Assembly: GCA_017993025.1 (NCBI GenBank)
Contig: JAGONL010000039.1
Location: forward strand, 1 to 7,766
From: Candidatus Saccharimonadota bacterium
Lineage (GTDB): Bacteria; Patescibacteriota; Saccharimonadia; Saccharimonadales; SZUA-47
Direction of reading: 5' to 3'
Length of the DNA: 7,766 bases
Positions 1 to 4,954 of this stretch are shown piece after piece. Each line of letters begins with the position of its first letter. The first letter of the stretch is position 1. Under the pieces are notes generated by a model that saw only the letters and a list, made by a program, of their open reading frames with translations, did not search any database and had not been told where the DNA came from. Made by a program: the position numbers and the translations under genes.

Positions 1-617
1 GTCTGAGAATCGGGTTTAATTGTATCTGGCAGGTTAATTCCCTTTTCTAATCCTGTTTCTTTTGAAATATTATCTAGTTCGCCACCTAATTTTGTTGTGG
101 TATCAAAAACGAAGCCTTTTGTTACACCTTCAAGTATGGTTTTCTTTATAGATACTTGCGTACTATATTTTTCTTCCAACACCTTAGATATATCTTCCAT
201 TGCTTGTTCTGAACCAAACAGTTCAACAGATATTGGAATAGTTAGAGTCGCTGTCTTTATTATTTTTTTCTCGCTTGGCCGGTATTGAATACCCAGACGC
301 TCAGTTTTATATACCAATAAATAATCATCTTTTTTGAGGTCACTAAACAAATCCTTGATTCCGGGATTATCTTCCTGCGTCTTTACTGGGTCGTTTACTA
401 GAAATATCGTTGGCTCTTCTTCAGGTAAATCGTACAGCTTCCCGACGTCTGCTAGTAATTCCTCATTTTGCTGTGCAACCCTATCCTGATCTGTAAGAGC
501 TAGTTGACTGTTTAAGTCTCGGTTTTGCATATAAAAGTACGTGCTGGTACCAGCCAGAGCCAGTATAACGACTACATTAGCTACTATTGTTTTATTTATG
601 CCTGATTTTCTAGCCAT
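1..617 (-). CDS. Membrane-anchored envelope protein, possible LytR_C-like domain (3' end outside window)
   Basis: An open frame of 205 codons starts at ATG 617 and runs off the left edge. Seen: a basic N-terminus (MARKSGINK), one membrane helix at about residues 10-29, a polar, probably coiled-coil stretch at 31-60, then a globular part. The segment 'LLVYKTERLGIQYRPSEKKI' (100-119) resembles a motif I recall from many CPR anchored proteins ('VLIY..A..AILYRPS..KII'). What follows (about 126-190) has a strand-helix-strand-helix pattern like a diverged LytR C-terminal (LytR_C) domain; that is inference. It probably faces outside the cytoplasmic membrane. It lies 56 bp downstream of the SIMPL gene on the same strand, with a promoter of its own in the gap, so it can be read alone or with uppP. 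The substrate is unknown. That it is a gene is near certain; the domain name is tentative. Confidence 0.88.
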   Translation of the reverse strand, partial: MARKSGINKTIVANVVVILALAGTSTYFYMQNRDLNSQLALTDQDRVAQQNEELLADVGKLYDLPEEEPTIFLVNDPVKTQEDNPGIKDLFSDLKKDDYLLVYKTERLGIQYRPSEKKIIKTATLTIPISVELFGSEQAMEDISKVLEEKYSTQVSIKKTILEGVTKGFVFDTTTKLGGELDNISKETGLEKGINLPDTIKPDSQ

Positions 618-625
618 ATATAGAC

Positions 626-655
626 ATTGTACCCTACTGGTTACGCTTGTCGCAA
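626..655 (-). promoter_or_regulatory. Promoter for the left-edge gene
   Basis: On the minus strand TTGCGA (655-650) and TACAAT (631-626) are separated by 18 bp. The start codon at 617 is 8 nt after the -10, so the transcript would be leaderless or nearly so. There is no Shine-Dalgarno sequence in the gap, which supports this reading. Confidence 0.5.
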
Positions 656-673
656 AACATTGATAATCGCACT

Positions 674-1429
674 TTAGCGGATTTCAAACTCAACTTCTAT
701 TTTGTAGTTGTACTCACTTTCACCTGCGTTTATTGGTAGAGAGGATTTAGAACTTCCTTCAGCAAACGATGAGTCATAGGCAGCAATTGGGTAGACATCC
801 ATGTTCTCAGGTTCATTTACTGTGATTACTCGTCCTAATTTAACTCCAAGATTTTGCGCTGTGCTTTCGCCTCGTTTTTTGGCGTCTTCCACAGCCTTTG
901 CTGTTGCTTCGTCTTTCAACGCTTTCTGGGTAGCTCTTGTGAAGCCAACGGTAGGTGATATTGAACCAACAGCACCCGCGCTAGCAAGATAATCTTGAAT
1001 TTTTTGAGCAAGGTCTTTGTCCTCAACCGATAAAGTCAAATATAGCGTATGATTAAAAGTTCCGTCAGGGCCATCCATGCCGTAGTTCTCATAACTAGAA
1101 ATTTGGGTTTGAATGCCAGCGTCGCCTAGACCCAATTCTTTTACTTTTGCCACAACTTCGTTAGTTTTATCATTAATTGCTTGTTGGCTGTCGGCTTCAA
1201 AGCTAGGATTAAATATAAAAGAATCTGGAACTCGCTTAATACTTACTTCACCATCAATTTTGATTGTTCTGGCGTTTGATATTGGTGTCTCCCAAGGCTT
1301 TGTATAGATAGTTAAACCAACTAGTAATAATGCCAAAATTATAGATAATAGTTTCCACGACAGAGTAAGTGTTATTTTCTTATCTTTTTTTAGAGTCTTA
1401 ACTTCGCTCGAACTGGTTTCTTCAGACAT
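674..1429 (-). CDS. SIMPL-domain (DUF541) membrane-anchored protein
   Basis: A 251-aa protein of the SIMPL family (COG2968, YggE-like). The N-terminus is cytoplasmic and rich in Ser, Glu and Lys. One membrane helix lies at about residues 25-43, and the SIMPL domain runs from about 54 to the end. Typical features are the opening 'ARTIKIDGEVSIKRVPD', the alternating strand-helix pattern, the helix 'ALKDEATAKAVEDAKKRGES' followed by 'LGVKLGRVITVNE', and a last strand 'YKIEVEFEIR'. Family members are periplasmic or surface proteins of poorly defined function, linked to oxidative or envelope stress in a few bacteria. The length is normal. The start at ATG 1429 has GAGG (1439-1436) 6 nt before it, unlike the leaderless genes nearby. 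With only 30 bp after the uppP stop, co-transcription with uppP is likely. Family call sure; role unknown. Confidence 0.95.
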   Translation of the reverse strand: MSEETSSSEVKTLKKDKKITLTLSWKLLSIILALLLVGLTIYTKPWETPISNARTIKIDGEVSIKRVPDSFIFNPSFEADSQQAINDKTNEVVAKVKELGLGDAGIQTQISSYENYGMDGPDGTFNHTLYLTLSVEDKDLAQKIQDYLASAGAVGSISPTVGFTRATQKALKDEATAKAVEDAKKRGESTAQNLGVKLGRVITVNEPENMDVYPIAAYDSSFAEGSSKSSLPINAGESEYNYKIEVEFEIR

Positions 1430-1435
1430 ATTAAA

Positions 1436-1439
1436 CCTC
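1436..1439 (-). promoter_or_regulatory. Shine-Dalgarno site of the SIMPL gene
   Basis: GAGG, 6 nt before ATG 1429, fits an internal gene of a uppP operon. Most other genes here lack such a site. Confidence 0.6.
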
Positions 1440-1459
1440 GCTTTTATTACTTATTTATC

Positions 1460-2239
1460 TCACACAAGTGTCAAAAAAACAATTACTGCTAATGCTATGC
1501 GGTAATAGGCAAATACACTTAGACTATTATTGCTCAAGAACCTTAGCAGGAAGCGAATTGCAAATAATCCACTGACAAGCGCCATTAAAATCCCAATTGC
1601 AAAAATATTTGTTTGTCCGCTTAACTCTCCCTGTTCCGCGCCCAACAAAGAGCCAGCTATGGCACCGGCAGTTATTGGGATTGCCATCAAAAACGACAAT
1701 CTTGCAGAATCAGCACGCTTTAGTCCTTGAATCATACCAGTGGTTATTGTCGCACCAGAGCGCGATACGCCCGGGATAAGTGCAAGAGCCTGCGCAAACC
1801 CAATCTTGACCCCATCTTGCATAGTTACGGATGACACTGTTCGCTTTTTTGACGAATATTTTTCTACTGCTAGCATCAGCAACCCCATTATTATCATAGT
1901 TATCACGACTGTTATTGGTTTGCGTAGATTATCATCAATCCAGTCTGAAAATAAATAACCAATTAACCCGGCGGGTATAGTGCCAACAATGATAATTCTG
2001 GATAGTTTACCTTGGGTGTTTTTAGCAAAAACATTTTTCATTAACCCTAAAATATCTTTCCAGAAAAATATCATTAGTGCTAGAAGTGTCCCAATATGCA
2101 GTGCAACGTCAAAAACAAGAGTGCTATCAGTTGTCCCAAAAAGCTCGTGCGCGATTATTAAGTGGCCAGAGCTAGAAACCGGGATAAATTCAGTCAGCCC
2201 TTGAACGAGCCCCAAAACTATCGCTTCAATAATAGACAT
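1460..2239 (-). CDS. uppP: Undecaprenyl-diphosphatase (UppP/BacA family)
   Basis: This integral membrane enzyme removes a phosphate from undecaprenyl diphosphate, renewing the lipid carrier for peptidoglycan and other envelope polymers; extra copies give bacitracin resistance. The 259 aa are close to the usual 265-280. Both signature motifs are present: (E/Q)xxxE at residues 13-17 (QGLTE) followed by 'FIPVSSSGH' (18-26), and 'PGVSRSG' at 156-162 with the catalytic Arg at 160. Several hydrophobic helices fill the rest. The start at ATG 2239 is supported by a TATACT -10 exactly 6 nt upstream. It heads a minus-strand cluster with the SIMPL and LytR_C-like genes, all envelope functions. The stop is TGA, evidence that UGA is not recoded here. 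Confidence 0.98.
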   Translation of the reverse strand: MSIIEAIVLGLVQGLTEFIPVSSSGHLIIAHELFGTTDSTLVFDVALHIGTLLALMIFFWKDILGLMKNVFAKNTQGKLSRIIIVGTIPAGLIGYLFSDWIDDNLRKPITVVITMIIMGLLMLAVEKYSSKKRTVSSVTMQDGVKIGFAQALALIPGVSRSGATITTGMIQGLKRADSARLSFLMAIPITAGAIAGSLLGAEQGELSGQTNIFAIGILMALVSGLFAIRFLLRFLSNNSLSVFAYYRIALAVIVFLTLV

Positions 2240-2245
2240 AAGAAC

Positions 2246-2251
2246 AGTATA
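2246..2251 (-). promoter_or_regulatory. uppP -10 box, leaderless arrangement
   Basis: TATACT on the minus strand, followed by 6 nt (GTTCTT) and the uppP ATG. With a start point about 7 nt after the hexamer, transcription would begin at the start codon itself. The -35 is unclear; the hexamer 17 bp upstream reads GTTATA and overlaps one arm of the inverted repeat. Confidence 0.6.
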
Positions 2252-2264
2252 CCGCAGAACGCAG

Positions 2265-2329
2265 TTCGTATAACGGTAAAACTTAGTTTCTGGTCCTAGC
2301 CGAAATACGTTATACGAAATACGTTATAC
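2265..2329. repeat. Tandem and inverted repeats in the uppP/EVE divergent promoter
   Basis: The 14-mer GAAATACGTTATAC occurs twice in perfect tandem (2302-2315 and 2316-2329). An inverted partner, TTCGTATAACG at 2265-2275, is the exact reverse complement of CGTTATACGAA at 2308-2318. The second direct copy contains most of the EVE -10 (TATACT, 2325-2330). The array could be an operator for both divergent genes or a doubled promoter; the sequence does not decide. Confidence 0.7.
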
Positions 2330-2330
2330 T
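2325..2330 (+). promoter_or_regulatory. EVE gene -10 box, leaderless arrangement
   Basis: TATACT followed by GGCTAT and then ATG 2337: the same hexamer and the same 6-nt spacing as uppP on the other strand. There is no Shine-Dalgarno sequence. Confidence 0.6.
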
Positions 2331-2336
2331 GGCTAT

Positions 2337-2738
2337 ATGAACTACTGGCTTGTTAAAGCAGACCCAGACACTGATTACTCAATTGATGATTTGGCTCGTG
2401 ACGGCTCTACTGAGTGGACGGGTGTACATAACTTTCAGGCAATTATTAATATTAAACTCATGAAACCTGGCGACTTAGTGTATGTTTATCATTCTCAGAA
2501 AGAAAAATCTATTGTAGGACTTGCGAAAGTGTCGAGTGAACCTTATGAAAATCTAAAAGACCCGCGCAAAAGCTGGGCGGTTCAATTATCGTTCGTCAAA
2601 AAATATAGCAAGCCTTTACATTTATCATCGATAAAAGCCGAACCAGCATTTTCTGAATTCTTGCTTGTTAGAAATTCTAGACTAAGCGTTATGCCTGTAC
2701 CAGCACTAACCCAAACTGCCTTAGAAAAACTATTATAA
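2337..2738 (+). CDS. EVE-domain protein (compact form)
   Basis: A 133-aa protein that is one EVE domain (PUA-like fold). Typical segments in order are 'WLVKADPDTDYSIDDL' (4-19), 'WTGVHNFQA' (27-35), 'MKPGDLVYVYHS' (42-53), 'IVGLAKV' (59-65) and 'RLSVMPV' (115-121). In the family an aromatic cage, including Trp and residues of the 'GV-R/H-N-Y/F-QA' loop, binds modified bases in DNA or RNA; some relatives are specificity domains of modification-dependent restriction enzymes, and stand-alone forms are thought to read RNA or DNA modifications. This copy lacks the Pro/Asp-rich loop that many relatives have after the middle strand ('PYENLKDPRKSW' is short), so it is below the usual 140-150 aa. The partner base is unknown. 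No nuclease gene is adjacent. Start fixed by the -10 box 6 nt upstream. Confidence 0.95.
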   Translation: MNYWLVKADPDTDYSIDDLARDGSTEWTGVHNFQAIINIKLMKPGDLVYVYHSQKEKSIVGLAKVSSEPYENLKDPRKSWAVQLSFVKKYSKPLHLSSIKAEPAFSEFLLVRNSRLSVMPVPALTQTALEKLL

Positions 2739-2746
2739 GATTTGAA

Positions 2747-2775
2747 TTGACGTAAAGCCGATATAAACGTATAAT
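2747..2775 (+). promoter_or_regulatory. Strong sigma70-type promoter of the tRNA-Asn unit
   Basis: TTGACG (2747-2752), a 17-bp spacer and TATAAT (2770-2775): the best promoter match in the window. The start point should be near 2782, giving a leader of about 120 nt before the tRNA. It begins 8 bp after the EVE stop codon. Confidence 0.85.
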
Positions 2776-2799
2776 CTACCCCTGTACCAACGCTTCGCT

Positions 2800-2827
2800 T
2801 TTGAGACAAACTATGGTTTTTCTCAAA
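2800..2827 (+). promoter_or_regulatory. Leader hairpin with an ATG in its loop
   Basis: TTTGAGA (2800-2806) pairs perfectly with TCTCAAA (2821-2827). After one mismatch, AAAC (2808-2811) pairs with GTTT (2816-2819), leaving a TATG loop. The loop holds the ATG (2813) of the small ORF below. Its role is unknown; it could be a 5' processing or stability element of the tRNA precursor. Confidence 0.5.
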
Positions 2828-2896
2828 CCACGCGGTGCACGGAATAAATCCGATGCTCCGGTTACTCTTTTCCTAAAAGCAAGCTACAGTACATGA
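2813..2896 (+). CDS. Possible 27-aa peptide in the tRNA-Asn leader
   Basis: ATG 2813 to TGA 2894-2896 encodes 27 residues, beginning MVFLKPRGAR and ending FLKASYST. It lies wholly between the promoter at 2747-2775 and tRNA-Asn, stopping 4 nt before the tRNA. The mix of residues is protein-like and basic, but a frame this short arises by chance easily, and no Shine-Dalgarno sequence is clear. I do not recognise it. Treat it as a candidate only. Confidence 0.2.
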   Translation: MVFLKPRGARNKSDAPVTLFLKASYST

Positions 2897-2900
2897 ATAA

Positions 2901-2975
2901 TCCGGGATAGCTCAGCGGTAGAGCAAGAAGCTGTTAACTTCGAGGTCGCTGGTTCGAATCCAGTTCCCGGAGCCA
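2901..2975 (+). tRNA. tRNA-Asn (anticodon GUU), CCA encoded
   Basis: A full 75-nt cloverleaf. The acceptor TCCGGGA (2901-2907) pairs with TCCCGGA (2965-2971), the discriminator is G2972 and CCA is encoded at 2973-2975. D arm: GCTC-AGCGGTA-GAGC. Anticodon arm: AGAAG-CTGTTAA-CTTCG with GTT at the anticodon position, which reads AAC and AAU. T arm: CTGG-type stem with a TTCGAAT loop. The outermost pair of the anticodon stem is A·G, a small oddity. It is preceded by a promoter with a long leader and followed at once by a hairpin terminator, so it is probably a single-tRNA unit. Pieces of this gene recur downstream (3126-3144 and 3196-3212). Confidence 0.97.
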
Positions 2976-3012
2976 AATAAAATTGCCTCACATTTGTGGG
3001 GCTATTTTATTT
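2975..3012 (+). terminator. Intrinsic terminator of tRNA-Asn
   Basis: Arms at 2975-2991 and 2996-3012 pair over 17 positions (one T-T mismatch, one G-T pair) around an ATTT loop. The GC-rich core is GCCTCAC/GTGGGGC, the flanks are AAATAAAAT/ATTTTATTT. The A-rich left flank and T-rich right flank would let it work in both directions. Confidence 0.8.
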
Positions 3013-3029
3013 ATCTTCGTGACTTGGTC

Positions 3030-3077
3030 CGAACCCAAGCGACACACCAACTTGTTGGTGTAAGTCGCGCCAGTTCG
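3030..3077 (+). repeat. Long imperfect hairpin 1
   Basis: CGAAC (3030-3034) pairs with GTTCG (3073-3077), GCGAC (3039-3043) with GTCGC (3064-3068), and ACACCAAC (3044-3051) with GTTGGTGT (3054-3061). That is 18 pairs interrupted by a 4x4 internal loop and an AA bulge. No T-tract follows, so it is not a plain terminator. It abuts hairpin 2. Confidence 0.75.
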
Positions 3078-3118
3078 CTAAATAGTCTTATCACCCATAG
3101 GGCTGATAGATTATTTAG
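3078..3118 (+). repeat. Long hairpin 2
   Basis: CTAAATAGTCT (3078-3088) pairs with AGATTATTTAG (3108-3118, one G-T pair), ATCA (3090-3093) with TGAT (3104-3107), and CCC (3094-3096) with GGG (3100-3102) around an ATA loop, leaving only single-base bulges (T3089, C3103). That is 18 pairs. Its left arm contains the 13-mer AGTCTTATCACCC, which recurs at 3232-3244. Confidence 0.8.
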
Positions 3119-3125
3119 GTAAATC

Positions 3126-3144
3126 ATCCAGTTCCCGGAGCCAA
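3126..3144 (+). repeat. Copy of the tRNA-Asn 3' end
   Basis: ATCCAGTTCCCGGAGCCAA is identical over 19 nt to tRNA-Asn 2958-2976 (part of the T loop, T-stem 3' side, acceptor 3' side, discriminator, CCA and one base beyond). The upstream half is missing here, so it is not a functional tRNA. Such copies are the usual trace of site-specific integration at a tRNA end, but the two copies lie only 168 bp apart. Confidence 0.85.
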
Positions 3145-3195
3145 GAAGCAAGAGATTATACCTAGATAGCTCTCCGCCTCCTACCGGCTGGCGAA

Positions 3196-3212
3196 TCGAG
3201 GTCGCTGGTTCG
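3196..3212 (+). repeat. Copy of the tRNA-Asn anticodon/T-arm segment
   Basis: TCGAGGTCGCTGGTTCG is identical over 17 nt to tRNA-Asn 2940-2956, ending one base before the segment copied at 3126-3144. The two copies together would rebuild the 3' half of the tRNA (only A2957 missing), but here they are in swapped order with 51 bp between them. Confidence 0.85.
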
Positions 3213-3215
3213 CTA

Positions 3216-3231
3216 TCCGCCAGCTGGCGGA
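3216..3231. repeat. Perfect 16-bp palindrome
   Basis: TCCGCCAGCTGGCGGA is its own reverse complement. It sits directly after the tRNA fragment (GTTCG-CTA) and before the 13-mer AGTCTTATCACCC (3232-3244). A looser relative, with TCCGCC and GGCTGGCGA arms, lies at 3173-3194. It resembles the core of short dispersed palindromic elements. Confidence 0.8.
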
Positions 3232-3268
3232 AGTCTTATCACCCGCGTTTTTTCCCTGAAGGCCATGA

Positions 3269-3274
3269 TATGAT
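3269..3274 (+). promoter_or_regulatory. -10 box of the three-TM protein gene
   Basis: TATGAT, 8 nt before ATG 3283. It supports 3283 as a leaderless start and rules against the overlapping +1-frame ATG at 3270, which lies inside the box. Confidence 0.45.
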
Positions 3275-3282
3275 TAACGCAT

Positions 3283-3627
3283 ATGAAAAAAGACAACCCT
3301 ATTGCGTTGGTGGTTGGCGGAATAGTTATAGTATTGGCAAGTTACGTATGGATGGGCGTCCTTGGGCTGGGGGGCATACTTATTGCGCCACTATTTTATA
3401 TAGTAGGACCAGCTATGTTCTTTACTGGTATCAATCAGATATTCCTGCCACGCCATAAAAAAAATTTGAAATACAATCTGCAGGTAGTTGGTGTAATTAT
3501 AGCCGCAAGTATAATTGGAGTTCTTTTTGTGGTTCTTCTAATCGAAATGCGAGAAGATAGTTGTTATGAAACATACGGTAATAGTTTTTCTTCCGAATAC
3601 GACGATTGCAAATCCAAATTATTTTAA
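3283..3627 (+). CDS. Small three-TM membrane protein, unknown function
   Basis: A 114-aa protein with membrane helices at about residues 7-25, 27-53 and 66-88. A basic loop (PRHKKNLK, 56-63) lies between the second and third helices, and a short acidic tail ends the protein, with two cysteines (94 and 109) in 'DSCYETYGNSFSSEYDDC'. By the positive-inside rule the N-terminus (MKKDN) and the two ends of the helical set suggest that the tail and the basic loop face opposite sides, so the tail may be outside with a disulfide; this is inference. It is the first gene after the tRNA-derived repeats and converges on the next gene. I recognise no family. Confidence 0.8.
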   Translation: MKKDNPIALVVGGIVIVLASYVWMGVLGLGGILIAPLFYIVGPAMFFTGINQIFLPRHKKNLKYNLQVVGVIIAASIIGVLFVVLLIEMREDSCYETYGNSFSSEYDDCKSKLF

Positions 3628-3731
3628 ATTGATTGGTTATATTGTACAGCAGAGTCTATACTTGCGGTTCGCAATGTAATTGCTAGTGTGAGCCATGCCG
3701 TAATTTTTATATATGCAAGCAAGAGTTGAAA

Positions 3732-4136
3732 CTATTTGATCTTTTGCACACCACAGCTCTTGCAGCCTAGGAATTTGAAACCGTCTGAATCATTTTGATA
3801 ATGTACCTTTACCCTGTCACCTACTTTGATAGATGACACATCAACTGAGTAGGGTTCACCATAAATAAGCAATCCAGGTGCGGTAACAAACTCGTAATTA
3901 TAGTCTATTGTAATTGTATCGCCGCCATCGCAATAAACTTTTTTGATAGGAGCTATGATGCCATTTTTGTCCATCTCTTCTCCTCCTACACAATCCGTAA
4001 ATATACTTGTCACAGTGCCAGTAATTGTTTCCTGATTTGATAAAACTTTTCGGCCAATTAGGAATACAGTAATAACGACACAAACGACAGCAAGAAAAGT
4101 CAGTAAAAAATATGGCTTTCTTTTTAGTTTAGGCAT
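3732..4136 (-). CDS. Membrane-anchored exported protein with two Cys pairs
   Basis: A 134-aa protein with a basic N-terminus (MPKLKRKPY), one membrane helix at about residues 9-28 and an exported beta-rich domain. The pattern 'ITGTVTSIFTDCVGG ... VYCDGGDTITID' (38-78), then 'IKVGDRVKV' (103-111) and 'FLGCKSCGV' (122-130), recalls a recurrent CPR small exported domain ('GTVT...DC...VGD.V...L.C.SC'), with an OB-like arrangement of strands. Cys 49, 69, 125 and 128 could form two disulfides. The start is fixed by a TATTAT -10 with 6-nt spacing and a TTGCCG -35. It diverges from the prepilin gene and converges on the three-TM gene. Function unknown; resemblance is from memory. Confidence 0.88.
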   Translation of the reverse strand: MPKLKRKPYFLLTFLAVVCVVITVFLIGRKVLSNQETITGTVTSIFTDCVGGEEMDKNGIIAPIKKVYCDGGDTITIDYNYEFVTAPGLLIYGEPYSVDVSSIKVGDRVKVHYQNDSDGFKFLGCKSCGVQKIK

Positions 4137-4142
4137 GGATCA

Positions 4143-4171
4143 ATAATAGCAACTTCCTAAATACCCGGCAA
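4143..4171 (-). promoter_or_regulatory. Promoter of the Cys-pair protein gene
   Basis: On the minus strand TTGCCG (4171-4166), 17 bp, TATTAT (4148-4143), then 6 nt to ATG 4136. Both hexamers and spacing are good, and it again gives a leaderless start. Confidence 0.65.
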
Positions 4172-4216
4172 GAACACAGAGCAATCTAGTTTCATGTAGT
4201 TATAACTAGCTCCATC

Positions 4217-4264
4217 GTTGTGAGCCGACCACGAGCACTATGGAAACATAGTGTTTTTGTTTTT
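4217..4264 (+). repeat. 48-bp hairpin/T-tract module, copy 1
   Basis: It matches copy 2 (7451-7498) at 45 of 48 positions: a constant 13-mer GTTGTGAGCCGAC, a 7-bp linker region holding all 3 differences, the perfect hairpin CACTATG-GAAA-CATAGTG (4236-4253), and TTTTTGTTTTT. It looks like an intrinsic terminator, yet the upstream gene is on the other strand, so there is no obvious plus-strand transcript to stop. It ends 30 bp before the prepilin start, so an operator or attenuator role is also possible. Confidence 0.8.
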
Positions 4265-4284
4265 AAAATAGTAAGATAGGGGAG
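4264..4284 (+). promoter_or_regulatory. Putative -10 and Shine-Dalgarno of the prepilin gene
   Basis: TAAAAT (4264-4269) directly after the T-tract, or TAAGAT (4272-4277), could serve as the -10. AGGGGAG (4278-4284) is a good Shine-Dalgarno sequence 10 nt before GTG 4295. Only the first -10 would leave that site inside the transcript. This gene therefore seems to have a true leader, unlike its neighbours. Confidence 0.4.
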
Positions 4285-4294
4285 TAAGTAAATA

Positions 4295-4939
4295 GTGGGG
4301 TTAAAATTGAAGAATCAAAAAGGTTTTACTTTAGTTGAGGGATTGTTGATTATTCTTATTGTCACGATCGTAGGATTCGCTAGTTGGTATGTGTGGGGTA
4401 AACAAAAAAGCAACAAAGAAATAGTACTTAATGAAAATGCTCAAACAACGAACATAAATACAAGTAAATTTACTAATGACCAGGAAATATATGACAAAAT
4501 AAAAATAAATTTAACTGCTTCTTCAAATAATATTGTGGTGGGAGAACAAACGTTTGACTCTCCAGACATTTTGCAAAGGAAATTTACACCAAATACAATG
4601 GAATACCCTCAAGGGGTACAATATATTTCAAGTAAATCTTATTCTATACGTAAATCATGCTCTTCTAATTGTGAAGAATTATTAACTGATGAGGGACATC
4701 TATCTGGTGCGTACTTACTAGGTGAAAATGATTTAAATATTATTTTTTATGGTGTAAAAGAATCATTCATAAATCAACCGGGCGTTGGACTTATCGACTC
4801 AGGAACAAAACCTGAAACATATATTGCGAGTAACTATTTCATAGTGAGCATTACAAAATCCGACGGTTCTAAAATTAATTTACAAGTTGCCACTGGAGCA
4901 AATGACGGTGGTGAAAATATACAAGCCTACCTTTACTAG
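4295..4939 (+). CDS. Type IV prepilin-like protein
   Basis: A 214-aa protein with the class III signal 'NQKGFTLVEG': prepilin peptidase would cut after Gly10, leaving Phe at +1 and Glu at +5, followed by the hydrophobic N-terminal helix (about 12-31). The exported part (about 40-214) is unlike known pilin heads, polar and Asn/Ser-rich, with Cys 122 and 126 (SCSSNC) spaced for a small disulfide loop. Saccharibacteria use type IV pili for twitching and host contact, so a minor pilin or pseudopilin is the natural guess. No pilus machinery is nearby. The start is GTG 4295 (Shine-Dalgarno AGGGGAG); TTG 4307, preceded by GGGG, would give the shorter leader MKNQKG and is possible. The pilin N-terminus is sure; the role of the head is not. 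Confidence 0.92.
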   Translation: MGLKLKNQKGFTLVEGLLIILIVTIVGFASWYVWGKQKSNKEIVLNENAQTTNINTSKFTNDQEIYDKIKINLTASSNNIVVGEQTFDSPDILQRKFTPNTMEYPQGVQYISSKSYSIRKSCSSNCEELLTDEGHLSGAYLLGENDLNIIFYGVKESFINQPGVGLIDSGTKPETYIASNYFIVSITKSDGSKINLQVATGANDGGENIQAYLY

Positions 4940-4954
4940 GCTCTTTCTGTTTTT
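4924..4954 (+). terminator. Terminator overlapping the prepilin stop codon
   Basis: AGCCTA (4924-4929) pairs perfectly with TAGGCT (4937-4942) around a 7-nt loop, followed by a T-rich tail (CTTTCTGTTTTT). The TAG stop codon forms the start of the right arm. Confidence 0.55.

Larger units (their letters stand above)
3013..3282. other. Gene-free, hairpin-rich region beside tRNA-Asn
   Basis: With the terminator before it, this makes about 300 bp without a convincing gene on either strand. It holds two abutting hairpins (3030-3077, 3078-3118), two tRNA-Asn fragments (3126-3144, 3196-3212), a perfect 16-bp palindrome (3216-3231), a 13-bp direct repeat (3084-3096 = 3232-3244) and the promoter of the next gene. 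The density of repeats, some copied from the tRNA, suggests past recombination or insertion of a small palindromic element. No integrase or transposase is visible in the window. Confidence 0.7.

Noticed and set aside
2265..2318. loxP-like look of TTCGTATAACG/CGTTATACGAA
   Set aside because: The arms share only a TATACGAA core with loxP and the 32-bp spacer is wrong for a Cre-type site; better described as promoter repeats.
2582..2809. Minus-strand frame of 75 codons across the EVE gene end and tRNA promoter
   Set aside because: Most of it is antisense to a well-supported EVE domain, and it lacks a promoter or protein features.
2893..2910. Five-codon ORF (ATG AAT AAT CCG GGA TAG) running into tRNA-Asn, with two Asn codons
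   Set aside because: The last four codons are mostly tRNA sequence, so the match is most simply chance.
3270..3458. Plus-strand frame of 62 codons overlapping the three-TM gene
   Set aside because: It starts inside the predicted -10 box and gives a non-hydrophobic, composition-poor protein, while the 3283 frame gives clear membrane helices.
3685..3700. TAGTGTGAGCC, similar to the start of the 48-bp module
   Set aside because: Only about 11 bases match, with no hairpin or T-tract following; too short to call a third copy.
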